DNA of 64,000 nt, from contig NZ_VXCP01000026.1 in NCBI RefSeq assembly GCF_011355085.1, forward strand, positions 1 through 64,000, given 5' to 3'. Below, piece after piece: positions 32,444 through 41,000 of the stretch (the first letter of the stretch is position 1; every line of letters begins with the position of its first letter). A model generated the notes under the pieces. It was not told where the DNA came from and made no database searches. It saw only the letters and a program-made list of their open reading frames with translations. Made by a program: the position numbers and the translations under genes. This stretch comes from Pseudomonas akapageensis (GTDB lineage: Bacteria; Pseudomonadota; Gammaproteobacteria; Pseudomonadales; Pseudomonadaceae).

Positions 32444-32866
32444 TCAGGACATCCGCACCATATCGACGTGCGGAATCCCTGCCTCCAGAAACTCCTCACT
32501 CTGCACCTTGAAGCCCAGGCGCTCATAGAACGCCGTGGCCTGAACCTGGGCGCTGAGCATCTGCTGCTTGAGGTTGCGTTGCTCGGCTTCGGTGATCACC
32601 GCCTGCATCAGGGCATCGCCGACTTTCAGCCCGCGCCAGTCCTTGAGCACCGAAACGCGGCCGATCTGGCCATCGGGCAGCAGGCGTGCAGTTCCGATCG
32701 GAAAGTCGCCCTCGTACGCCAGGAAGTGTACGGCGTCGGTGTCGTCGGCATCCCATTCCAGCTCCGGCGGTACCGATTGCTCGGCGATGAACACCGCCTC
32801 GCGGATACGACGGATTTCGTTGTTGTCCTTCTGCCAGTCCGCTACACGCACGTCGATCTTATTCAT
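32444..32866 (-). CDS. GNAT-family N-acetyltransferase
   Basis: A 140-residue ElaA/YjdJ-like acetyltransferase. The acetyl-CoA loop region reads IGRVSVLKDWRGLKVGDALMQAVI (about 68-91), with the R/Q-x-x-G-x-A pattern. A C-terminal ATAFYERLGF motif, typical of the fold, lies at about 111-120. The ATG at 32866 overlaps the stop codon of the upstream cupin gene (ATGAATAA), so the two are probably translationally coupled. The substrate is unknown. The pairing with roxA is conserved in PAO1 as I recall it (PA2631-PA2630). Confidence 0.85.
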   Translation of the reverse strand: MNKIDVRVADWQKDNNEIRRIREAVFIAEQSVPPELEWDADDTDAVHFLAYEGDFPIGTARLLPDGQIGRVSVLKDWRGLKVGDALMQAVITEAEQRNLKQQMLSAQVQATAFYERLGFKVQSEEFLEAGIPHVDMVRMS

Positions 32867-34025
32867 CGGCAAACCCCAGGCTTCCTTGTTTGACCAGCTG
32901 GCACAGCAACACGCGTCCTTGCTCGTCGTTCAACCAGGGTGCGAGATTTTCGATGTGCAGTGCGTCGGCGGCGCAGATCAGCTTCAGCAGCTCGCGCAGT
33001 TCGCCCGGCAGCAGGCGGCTCTGGCCGCTGGCGAACAGCAGCAGGTCGTCGTCGACTTCGGACCAGGCCAGGCGTGCGCTCGGGTTGCGGATCAGAATGG
33101 CGCCCTGTTCCAGGCCAGCAAGCAGGTCTTCTTCTTCTAGCTCGTCACCGGCCACCAGCTCCGGATAGCGCGGTTCGGTCATGAACTGGCCGAACCAGGT
33201 CAGCAGCAGGCGTTCATCGCTCATGTGTTCGGCCAGCAGGCGCTTGAGGCGGTCCAGGGCATCGTGCTGGATCTGGTGCGGGTCGCTCACGGGCTGGGCG
33301 TCGGCGTCACTGTAACGGTCTTCATCGGGCAGGAACTGGCTGAGGAAGTCGGTGAAGTGGGTCAGCACTTCAGCGGCGCTCGGGGCACGGAAGCCGACCG
33401 AGTAGGTCATGCAGTCGTCCACGGCCACGCCGCAGTGGGCCAGGCGCGGTGGCAGGTAGAGCATGTCGCCCGGTTCCAGGGTCCACTCGTCGCTTTGCTG
33501 GAAGTCGGCGAGGATGCGCAGGTCCGCGTGGTCGATCAGCGGGCTGTCGGAATTGCACATCTGGCCGATTTTCCAGTTGCGCTTGCCCTGGCCTTGCAGC
33601 AGGAACACGTCGTAGTTGTCGAAGTGCGGGCCGACGCTGCCACCGGGGGCGGCGAAGCTGATCATGACATCGTCGATGCGCCAGCTCGGCAGGAAGCGGA
33701 AGTTCTCGAGCAGTTCGCCGACTTCCGGGACGAACTGGTCGACCGCCTGGACCAGCAGTGTCCACTCGCGCTCGGGCAGCTTGCTGAACTCGTCTTCGGC
33801 AAACGGGCCGCGACGCATTTCCCATGGGCGCTCGCCATGCTCGATGACCAGGCGCGATTCGACTTCCTCTTCCAGAGAAAGGCCGGCCAGTTCGTCGGCG
33901 TCGATCGGGCTTTCGAAATCCGGGAAGGCCTGGCGGATCAGCAGGGGCTTCTTCTGCCAGTAATCACGCAGGAATTCGCGTGCAGTCAAGCCGCCCAAAA
34001 GTTGAAGAGGAGTATCAGGATTCAT
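32859..34025 (-). CDS. roxA: JmjC/cupin ribosomal protein uL16 arginine hydroxylase (YcfD/RoxA-like)
   Basis: Fe(II)- and 2-oxoglutarate-dependent oxygenase that hydroxylates an arginine of ribosomal protein L16; 388 residues. The iron triad is visible: His134 and Asp136 (GPHFDNYD) and His197 (PPRLAHCGV). The C-terminal half forms the dimerisation and winged-helix domains of the family. The ATG at 34025 (MNPDTPLQLLGGL) is chosen; the frame from 34079 runs through the purB terminator region. It overlaps the GNAT gene by 8 bases. Confidence 0.88.
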   Translation of the reverse strand: MNPDTPLQLLGGLTAREFLRDYWQKKPLLIRQAFPDFESPIDADELAGLSLEEEVESRLVIEHGERPWEMRRGPFAEDEFSKLPEREWTLLVQAVDQFVPEVGELLENFRFLPSWRIDDVMISFAAPGGSVGPHFDNYDVFLLQGQGKRNWKIGQMCNSDSPLIDHADLRILADFQQSDEWTLEPGDMLYLPPRLAHCGVAVDDCMTYSVGFRAPSAAEVLTHFTDFLSQFLPDEDRYSDADAQPVSDPHQIQHDALDRLKRLLAEHMSDERLLLTWFGQFMTEPRYPELVAGDELEEEDLLAGLEQGAILIRNPSARLAWSEVDDDLLLFASGQSRLLPGELRELLKLICAADALHIENLAPWLNDEQGRVLLCQLVKQGSLGFADE

Positions 34026-34064
34026 GTGTAACCTATTGAAAAAAAGCACTTTTGTTGCAGGAAT

Positions 34065-34090
34065 AAAAACGCCCGGCACTGCCGGGCGTC
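34065..34090. terminator. Terminator of purB
   Basis: Stem CGCCCGGCA/TGCCGGGCG with a tight loop, followed on the minus strand by a TTTTTAT run. It lies 19 bases past the purB stop and just upstream of roxA. Confidence 0.85.
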
Positions 34091-34108
34091 AGAGCCGTGT
34101 GCAGTGCG

Positions 34109-35479
34109 TCAGATGCGCTTGGCTTGTTCTGCCGCGTTACCGATGTAAGAGGCTGGTGTCAGCTTCTTCAGTTCGGCTTTCGCGTCGGCAGGCATGTCCA
34201 GGCCATCGATGAAAGTCTGCAGTGCTTCAGGGCTGATACCCTTGCCGCGGGTCAACTCTTTGAGCTTTTCGTACGGGTTTTCGATGTTGTAGCGACGCAT
34301 GACCGTTTGAATCGGCTCGGCGAGGACTTCCCAGCAGGCGTCCAGGTCGGCAGCGATACGCTGGGTGTTGATTTCCAGCTTGCTGATGCCCTTGAGGCTG
34401 GCTTCGTAGGCGATAACGCTGTGAGCAAAGCCCACGCCCAGGTTGCGCAGCACGGTGGAGTCGGTCAGGTCACGCTGCCAGCGCGAAACCGGCAATTTGC
34501 TGGCCAGGTGCTGGAACAGGGCGTTGGCAATCCCCAGGTTGCCTTCGGAGTTTTCGAAGTCGATCGGGTTGACCTTGTGCGGCATGGTCGAAGAACCGAT
34601 TTCGCCGGCAATGGTGCGCTGCTTGAAGTAACCCAGGGAGATGTAGCCCCAGATATCCCGGTCGAAGTCGATCAGGATGGTGTTGAAGCGGGCGATGGCA
34701 TCGAACAGCTCGGCGATGTAGTCGTGCGGCTCGATCTGGGTGGTGTAGGGGTTGAAGCCCAGGCCCAGTTCGTCTTCGATGAAGGCGCGTGCGTTGGCTT
34801 CCCAATCGATCTGCGGGTAGGCCGACAGGTGGGCGTTGTAGTTGCCCACGGCGCCGTTGATCTTGCCCAGCAGTGGCACGGCCGCGACCTGGGCGATCTG
34901 GCGCTCCAGGCGGTAAACCACGTTGGCCAGTTCTTTGCCCAGGGTGGTAGGCGAAGCCGGTTGGCCGTGGGTGCGCGACAGCATCGGCACGTCGGCGAAG
35001 CGGATGGCCAGCTCACGGATGGCTTCGGCGGTCTGGCGCATCAGCGGCAGCAGCACGCCATCACGGCCTTCGCGCAGCATCAGGGCGTGGGACAGGTTGT
35101 TGATGTCCTCGCTGGTGCAGGCGAAGTGGATGAACTCGCTGACCTTGGCCAGCTCCGGCAGCTTGGCAGCCTGCTCCTTGAGCAGGTATTCGATGGCCTT
35201 GACGTCGTGGTTGGTGGTGCGCTCGATTTTTTTCACGCGCTCGGCGTGCTCGAGGGCGAAGTCTTCGGCCAGGGTGTTGAGAATGGCATTGGCCTCGGCG
35301 GAAAAGGCCGGGACTTCAGGGATTTGCGGGTGAGATGCCAGGCGCTGGAGCCAGCGCACCTCGACCAGGGCGCGAAAACGGATCAGACCGTATTCGCTGA
35401 AAATTGGGCGCAGGGCCTGGGTTTTGCCGGCGTAGCGGCCGTCAACAGGGGAAACCGCAGTGAGCGAAGAGAGCTGCAT
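34109..35479 (-). CDS. purB: Adenylosuccinate lyase
   Basis: Catalyses two purine steps: SAICAR to AICAR, and adenylosuccinate to AMP. It has 456 residues, the same size as the E. coli enzyme. The fumarase/aspartase superfamily signature GSSTMPHKVNPIDFENSEGN is at about 292-311, with the catalytic Ser in the flexible loop. HFACTSEDINNLSHAL and SRTHGQPASPTTLGKE supply the catalytic His residues. The ATG at 35479 (MQLSSLTAVSPVDGRYAGK) is the family start. It is downstream of hflD-mnmA on the same strand, with a 142-base gap that probably holds its own promoter. Confidence 0.97.
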   Translation of the reverse strand: MQLSSLTAVSPVDGRYAGKTQALRPIFSEYGLIRFRALVEVRWLQRLASHPQIPEVPAFSAEANAILNTLAEDFALEHAERVKKIERTTNHDVKAIEYLLKEQAAKLPELAKVSEFIHFACTSEDINNLSHALMLREGRDGVLLPLMRQTAEAIRELAIRFADVPMLSRTHGQPASPTTLGKELANVVYRLERQIAQVAAVPLLGKINGAVGNYNAHLSAYPQIDWEANARAFIEDELGLGFNPYTTQIEPHDYIAELFDAIARFNTILIDFDRDIWGYISLGYFKQRTIAGEIGSSTMPHKVNPIDFENSEGNLGIANALFQHLASKLPVSRWQRDLTDSTVLRNLGVGFAHSVIAYEASLKGISKLEINTQRIAADLDACWEVLAEPIQTVMRRYNIENPYEKLKELTRGKGISPEALQTFIDGLDMPADAKAELKKLTPASYIGNAAEQAKRI

Positions 35480-35621
35480 GGGGTGTTCTCGGACAGTCGG
35501 GCAACGAAATGGGGCGCGTATCATACATGAAAAAACGCGCCATGGATGTAGGAGTGGCCGGGCGGTCAGGCTGATACCGAGTCGACTCGATCGCTGGCAG
35601 GCAACACAGTATCTTGAATAT

Positions 35622-36242
35622 TCAGCCCCGCATCATCGGATAAAGTTCACGGAGCAGCTTGCGCCGGCTCACCACCAGCTGCCAGCGGTGGCCGCCCAGC
35701 TGTCGCCACAACCGCGCCGAACGGATACCGGCCAGCAGCAGGGCACGGATCTTCGAGGCGTTGCTGGGCTGTTGCAGCTGGCGCATGTCGCCATGCACCT
35801 GGATGCGCTGGCGCAGGGTGCTCAGGGTGTCCTGGTACAGGGCGCCGCTGGCGGCAATGACGTTCTCGTGCACCAGGCCGAAATGCTCGACCTGGGACTG
35901 GATCTGCGGCAGGCGCTTGCCGATCATGTCGAGCATCTCTCCGCGCTTGGCCAGTTGCCGCTCGAGGCCCAGCATCGACAAGGCATAGCGCAGGGGTTCG
36001 CGCTGCAAGGTATTGGGGTCGCGCTCCAGGGCGCTGACCAGGGCGCGATAGCCGTCACGCAGGTTCAGGTCGTCGCCGCCGAACACCTCCAGGGTGTTCT
36101 TGGGGTCGCGGACCAGCAGGCTGCCGAGCATGCAGCCCAGACTCGCTTCGCTGATCTGGCCGGTCTTGGCGATGCGGTCGACCAGGACCGCGGCCTGGAA
36201 GACGCCGCCCAGGGCAATCAACTGCTCTTGCAGCGGGCTCAT
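35622..36242 (-). CDS. hflD: High-frequency lysogenization protein HflD homologue
   Basis: A 206-residue, all-helical protein of the HflD (YcfC) family. In E. coli it is a peripheral inner-membrane protein that binds lambda CII; its housekeeping role is unclear. Typical features are the start MSPLQEQLIALGGVFQAAVLVDRIAKTGQ and a central IRDGYRAL-like segment (LRDGYRALVSALE). The ATG at 36242 overlaps the mnmA stop codon (ATGA), the same coupling as in E. coli mnmA-hflD. The longer frame from 36302 overlaps mnmA too far to be real. Confidence 0.9.
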   Translation of the reverse strand: MSPLQEQLIALGGVFQAAVLVDRIAKTGQISEASLGCMLGSLLVRDPKNTLEVFGGDDLNLRDGYRALVSALERDPNTLQREPLRYALSMLGLERQLAKRGEMLDMIGKRLPQIQSQVEHFGLVHENVIAASGALYQDTLSTLRQRIQVHGDMRQLQQPSNASKIRALLLAGIRSARLWRQLGGHRWQLVVSRRKLLRELYPMMRG

Positions 36243-37372
36243 GCGTTGGATTCCTTGCTGTTCCACGGCTCTGCCACTTCGATGACGCCGCCGCCCAGGC
36301 ACGCTTCGCCGTCATAGAACACCACCGATTGCCCGGGGGTGACGGCGCGTTGTGGCTCGTCGAACACGGCGCGGTAGCCGTCGGCGGTCTTTTCCAGGGT
36401 GCAGAGCTGGTCGCTCTGGCGGTAGCGGACCTTGGCGGTCAGGCGGCGCGGGCTGCTCAGGTCGATCGGGTTGACCCAGAAAATCTCCGAGGCGAGCAGG
36501 GCGCGGGAAAACAGCCACGGGTGGTCGTTGCCCTGGCCGACGATCAGCTCGTTGTGCTCCAGGTCCTTGTGCAGGACGTACCAGGGTTCGTCGCCGGCAT
36601 CCTTCAGGCCGCCGATGCCCAGGCCCTGGCGCTGGCCGATGGTGTGGTACATCAGGCCGTGGTGGCGGCCGATGACTTCACCTTCGGTGGTCTTGATCTC
36701 GCCCGGCTGGGCCGGCAGGTATTGCTTGAGGAAGTCGCTGAAGCGACGTTCGCCGATAAAGCAGATACCGGTGGAGTCCTTTTTCTTGGCGGTGGCCAGG
36801 CCGTGTTTCTCGGCGATGGCGCGAACTTCCGGCTTTTCCAGTTCGCCGACCGGGAACAGGGTGCGGGCGATCTGTTCGCCGCCGACGGCGTGCAGGAAGT
36901 AGCTCTGGTCCTTGTTCGGGTCCAGGCCCTTGAGCAGTTCGGTGCGGCCGTCGATGTCGCGGCGGCGCACGTAGTGGCCAGTGGCGATCAGGTCGGCGCC
37001 GAGCATCAGGGCGTAGTCGAGGAAGGCCTTGAACTTGATTTCGCGGTTGCAGAGGATGTCCGGGTTGGGCGTGCGCCCGGCCTTGTATTCGGCCAGGAAG
37101 TGCTCGAACACGTTGTCCCAGTACTCGGCGGCGAAGTTGGCGGTGTGCAGCTTGATACCGATCCTGTCGCACACGGCCTGGGCATCGGCCAGGTCTTCGC
37201 GGGCGGTGCAGTACTCGGTGCCATCATCTTCTTCCCAGTTCTTCATGAACAGGCCTTCCACCTGATAGCCCTGCTCCATCAGCAGGAGGGCGGAAACGGA
37301 AGAGTCCACGCCGCCGGACATGCCGACGATAACGCGTTTCGTTTCTGGGTGAAGAGCAACTGGTTCACGCAT
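36239..37372 (-). CDS. mnmA: tRNA 2-thiouridine(34) synthase MnmA
   Basis: Thiolates U34 of tRNA-Lys, -Glu and -Gln with sulfur relayed by the Tus system; 377 residues. The PP-loop MSGGVDSSVSA lies at 18-28. Catalytic Cys108 (DILCNREIKF) and Cys204 (STGICFIGERRF) form the persulfide/disulfide pair. The C-terminal beta-barrel domain contains GQSVVFYDGEACLGGGVI. It is coupled to hflD downstream and follows the Nudix gene by 53 bases. Confidence 0.97.
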   Translation of the reverse strand: MREPVALHPETKRVIVGMSGGVDSSVSALLLMEQGYQVEGLFMKNWEEDDGTEYCTAREDLADAQAVCDRIGIKLHTANFAAEYWDNVFEHFLAEYKAGRTPNPDILCNREIKFKAFLDYALMLGADLIATGHYVRRRDIDGRTELLKGLDPNKDQSYFLHAVGGEQIARTLFPVGELEKPEVRAIAEKHGLATAKKKDSTGICFIGERRFSDFLKQYLPAQPGEIKTTEGEVIGRHHGLMYHTIGQRQGLGIGGLKDAGDEPWYVLHKDLEHNELIVGQGNDHPWLFSRALLASEIFWVNPIDLSSPRRLTAKVRYRQSDQLCTLEKTADGYRAVFDEPQRAVTPGQSVVFYDGEACLGGGVIEVAEPWNSKESNA

Positions 37373-37425
37373 AGGGATTCGATGTGTGTCTGGAAAAAGG
37401 ACGAGATTCTAACAGGCTGTGGCCT

Positions 37426-37869
37426 TTAGCGCTCGCGGATCAATGACAGGCTGTGCAGCGGCCCGTCGAGAAAATCATCTACACAGCGCAACAGCAATTC
37501 GCTGCGCCAGCGCTCGCGCTGCTCGATGATCTCTGTGCGCGTCAGCCAGCAGGCGCCGATGATGCCGTCGTCCAGGCTGCGTTCGGGGTGGTGGCGCAGT
37601 GCTTTTGCGGCAAAGCAGACGCGCTGGTAGGTCACGCCATTGCTGGGGGCGGTATAGAGGTAGATGCCGACGACGCCGGTGAGTTCGACATCCCAGCCGG
37701 TTTCTTCGAGGGTTTCGCGCACGGCAGCCTCGATCAGGCTTTCGTCGGGGTCCAGGTGGCCGGCGGGCTGATTGAGCACGGCCCGGCCGCCCTTGAGTTC
37801 TTCTACCAGCAGGAAACGGCCTTGATCTTCGACGATCGTGGCCACGGTGATGTGTGGTTTCCAGTCCAT
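37426..37869 (-). CDS. Nudix hydrolase, NudJ-like
   Basis: A 147-residue pyrophosphohydrolase. The Nudix box GHLDPDESLIEAAVRETLEETGW spans about 37-59 with all Glu and Arg residues present. The N-terminus WKPHITVATIVEDQGRFLLVEE and the place beside mnmA match NudJ (YmfB), which acts on nucleoside triphosphates and HMP-PP. The ATG at 37869 (MDWKPH) is chosen over the frame from 37935, which lacks family similarity. It is the first gene of the Nudix-mnmA-hflD run, diverging from the giant toxin-like gene. Confidence 0.88.
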   Translation of the reverse strand: MDWKPHITVATIVEDQGRFLLVEELKGGRAVLNQPAGHLDPDESLIEAAVRETLEETGWDVELTGVVGIYLYTAPSNGVTYQRVCFAAKALRHHPERSLDDGIIGACWLTRTEIIEQRERWRSELLLRCVDDFLDGPLHSLSLIRER

Positions 37870-38016
37870 GTGAGAGCGTCCTTCTGGAATTGGGGGGGAG
37901 TTGGCGTGCAGCACCACCATAGATAGATAGCGCACGCGGGGTTGCGCCTTTCAGCAGTCTGTTTGCCGACAGGTAATCGCCTGTCGATTCTTGCAGATTT
38001 GTTTCGGGAGCCCCAA

Positions 38017-41000
38017 ATGGATGAAGCAAACGATACCCAATTGTATGTGCTGGAGGATGCGGCGCGGCGCTATGACGTGCTGTTGGAAGAACTGCCCGAA
38101 CCTGTGGAGGCGAACTATCCGGGCCGTCTGGACGATTTCTGGGCGGGAAAAGATGATGCAGGACGCAGTCGAAAGAAACGCATCATCCAATTGATCGAGG
38201 CTGCCACACGGGCCGAGTTGAATCAGAAAGTCGAAGTCGGGTTATTGCTCCGTGCCCATAAAACCTTGTTCGAGGCTTTCCTGGATCGCACTGAGGAAGA
38301 GGTCGAACCCTGTGCCTACCAGGTGGAGATGGCGACGTTTTCCCAGGCGCCGATGCCATTGGCAGGAGCGTTCTTGCTCACTGAGCGAAAGATGCCGGAG
38401 TCGGAAGAAGTCGATGCCGATGTCGGTGTCGTACTTCTTTACCTGCCTGGAATTGGGCTCGAGGGTTACCGTTCGCTGCAGGAGGCGACTGAGGGACTCG
38501 ATCAGCGCATGACGCGCTCCCTCGACCGCGAGGCGATGCGGGCCTTGCTTTCGGCTCAGCCAACCCTGTCTGAAGATGATGACAGTTGGTCCTGGTCATT
38601 CACGCCTGTTGCCGGGCCGCTGTTCGAAGCCTGCACAAATGCCCGAATCGACAAGCTTCGTAGCGATGTCGGCCTGGTCCTTGAGGGAGGCAACATCGAT
38701 CAGTCGCTGCTGCTCGATCGCATCAATCAGGTGACCCGGCGATGGTGTCAACAGGGGCTGACGGGTGTCGTGGCACACTATCGGCCATTGCTCGAAGAGC
38801 GGGAGGTCAGGCGTAACCTTCCACAGTGGTACAAGCAGGCCAGCGAGGCGCAGCGGATCGACTACGCCGAGAATGTTCATGCTTATGACCTGACTGTCAT
38901 GGACCTTCAGGCGAACATGGGGGGTGGTTACTCGGCCCGGCATTCGGCTCATAGGTTCCTGCGCGAGCAACTGGATCGCAAGTTGGGCCGCAGCATTGAT
39001 CCCGCCTTGCTGACGGTCACGACCAGGCGTCATGAGCCGGTTGCCAACGAGCACTACACAGTGACTTGTGATGTGTTCGATCTGATCTGGAATGGGTTGC
39101 ACCCGGGGGATGAAGCGCCGGGTTCGGATTTCTCCAGAAGCACCCTTCATTACCGTGGTGAACCTGTCACCGAAACGTTGATCCCCGGTTTGACTCCCCT
39201 GTTGCTGGCCGAAGTCATCGCGCCCTGGCAGATGCGGGCGCGCTACCCGTTGCAGTATGTCTGGAGTCTGAATGATAAGGTTCGCGGTGCAATGGGCAGC
39301 GTTATCGATGCGCGATTACGGTTGATGGCATTGACGGCGCACTTCCAGGGTCAGATGAGTGACGCCGAGCATGACCGGGTTCAACGGCTGCGTTTGCCGC
39401 TCGGAGCGCAGGGGACGGATCGCGCCAGCCTGCTGGTATTGGCAGGTGAAAAGCTCGCCAGTGTGCTGGTTGTCACCTTGCAAGGAGAGAGCGAATTACC
39501 GGAGGCGTTCCTGCTTCATACTCCCCAGGCGCCGGGCAGACCGGACTGGCAGCGCTTCGCCAGCCTGGCCCGGCTGCGACAGGAGTTGCTCGCCTGGAGT
39601 GCCGAGCCGGTTCTGCGGCGTTATCTGTTGGAGCGGGTGCCAGCGGATGGACGTGTAGCGTTGGAGCAGCGCCTGGCCCGGATCGCCGAAAGGCCGGCCC
39701 TGCTGGACAGCGACTTGCTGCTGGAGGAGCAATCGAGCTACAGCGTAGCCCTTGAGCAGTTGGTGTCCTTGCAGATTGCCCTGGATCGGGCTGAACATTC
39801 GCGGTTGAGCCCGGCCTGGTACGGCGCCGCCGACGCTCGGGAGCGACGCCAACTGAATGCGCTGGAGGACAGGATCAAGGGGCTGCGGGCGCTCTACGAG
39901 AGTCAGGCGCATACCCGGCTCCAGTCTTTCACGGACTTCGTGCACGAGCAGGCATCTATCAAGCTCAATCGGTTGTTGGGTGCGCCTGACGGAGTGGTCG
40001 ACCCGGATAACGTGATCATTACCTCGCCGCGTGAAACCCTCAGTTTCACTCGTCTGATGCGTGATGGTTATGACGACAGTATTGGTTTTCTGAATCCCAC
40101 TTTGGCCGACCAGGCAACCCTTGCCGGGCCGGAAGGCATCGACCTCCGTCCATTGACTGCCGAAAAGGTCGCGGGTGCCGTGCGCGGGCAGTGGCTGGGA
40201 GATCGCTATTGCGCACTTGTTCGCGACACGCTGATCAATCCAGCCAGTGGGGGCTACCGTTACAGGCAAGAAGTGTCGCTGGAAATCACCCGTCTGCAGA
40301 TGCGCCACGGCGCTTTGTGCAGCAAGCTCAAGGGTGAGCTCAGTGATGAGCAGTACCGCTGGCTGAGCGCCAGTCTGGATAATTTTGAGTGGATGGATCG
40401 GACAATCAGGGAGCGCTATCCGGTTTTTGCGCTGAGTTTCCTCTTGTCGTCCAGGCGCGAGCAGGTCGATGGTGTCTACATTTTCTTCGACCCCGACTCG
40501 CTGAACGATCGCAGCCGGGCGTTGCTGTACACCCCCGACGCCCCCGATGGCTTGACCTGGCGAAGCTACGAGTCGGTCGTCGAAATACTGAATACTCCGG
40601 GGATGGGCGACTACTTTCTGAACCGCATGCCCCGAGCGCTGGGCCGCTCCATCGCAAGGCGCTTCGAGGTCATGCGAGACCTGGGCATCGAGGATGGCCC
40701 TGGGCCTGGCCCGGTTTTACAGAACCTGTTCGAGGCCTTCTTCGACACCCGTATCGAAGCCAGGCTTAGGGATGTCGAAGACAGTACTGTCGGGCGAGGC
40801 GAGATGTTGGCCGGTCTGGTCTGGACCAGCGTGGAAATCATCGCCACAGCGCTGACCCTGCCATTTCCTGTGGCCAGTTTTGTTGTGGGGATGGCCTTGT
40901 GGGCCAAGGATGCTGGCCAGGCGTTAAGCTCGCTTGCCCGTGGGGAGCATGAAGCAGCCAGCGGCTACATGTTTGCAGCGATGCTCAATGGCTTGGGGGC

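Noticed and set aside
37942..38016. A longer N-terminus for the giant toxin-like protein
   Set aside because: The extra 25 codons lack a ribosome binding site, whereas GGAG lies at proper distance before the ATG at 38017.
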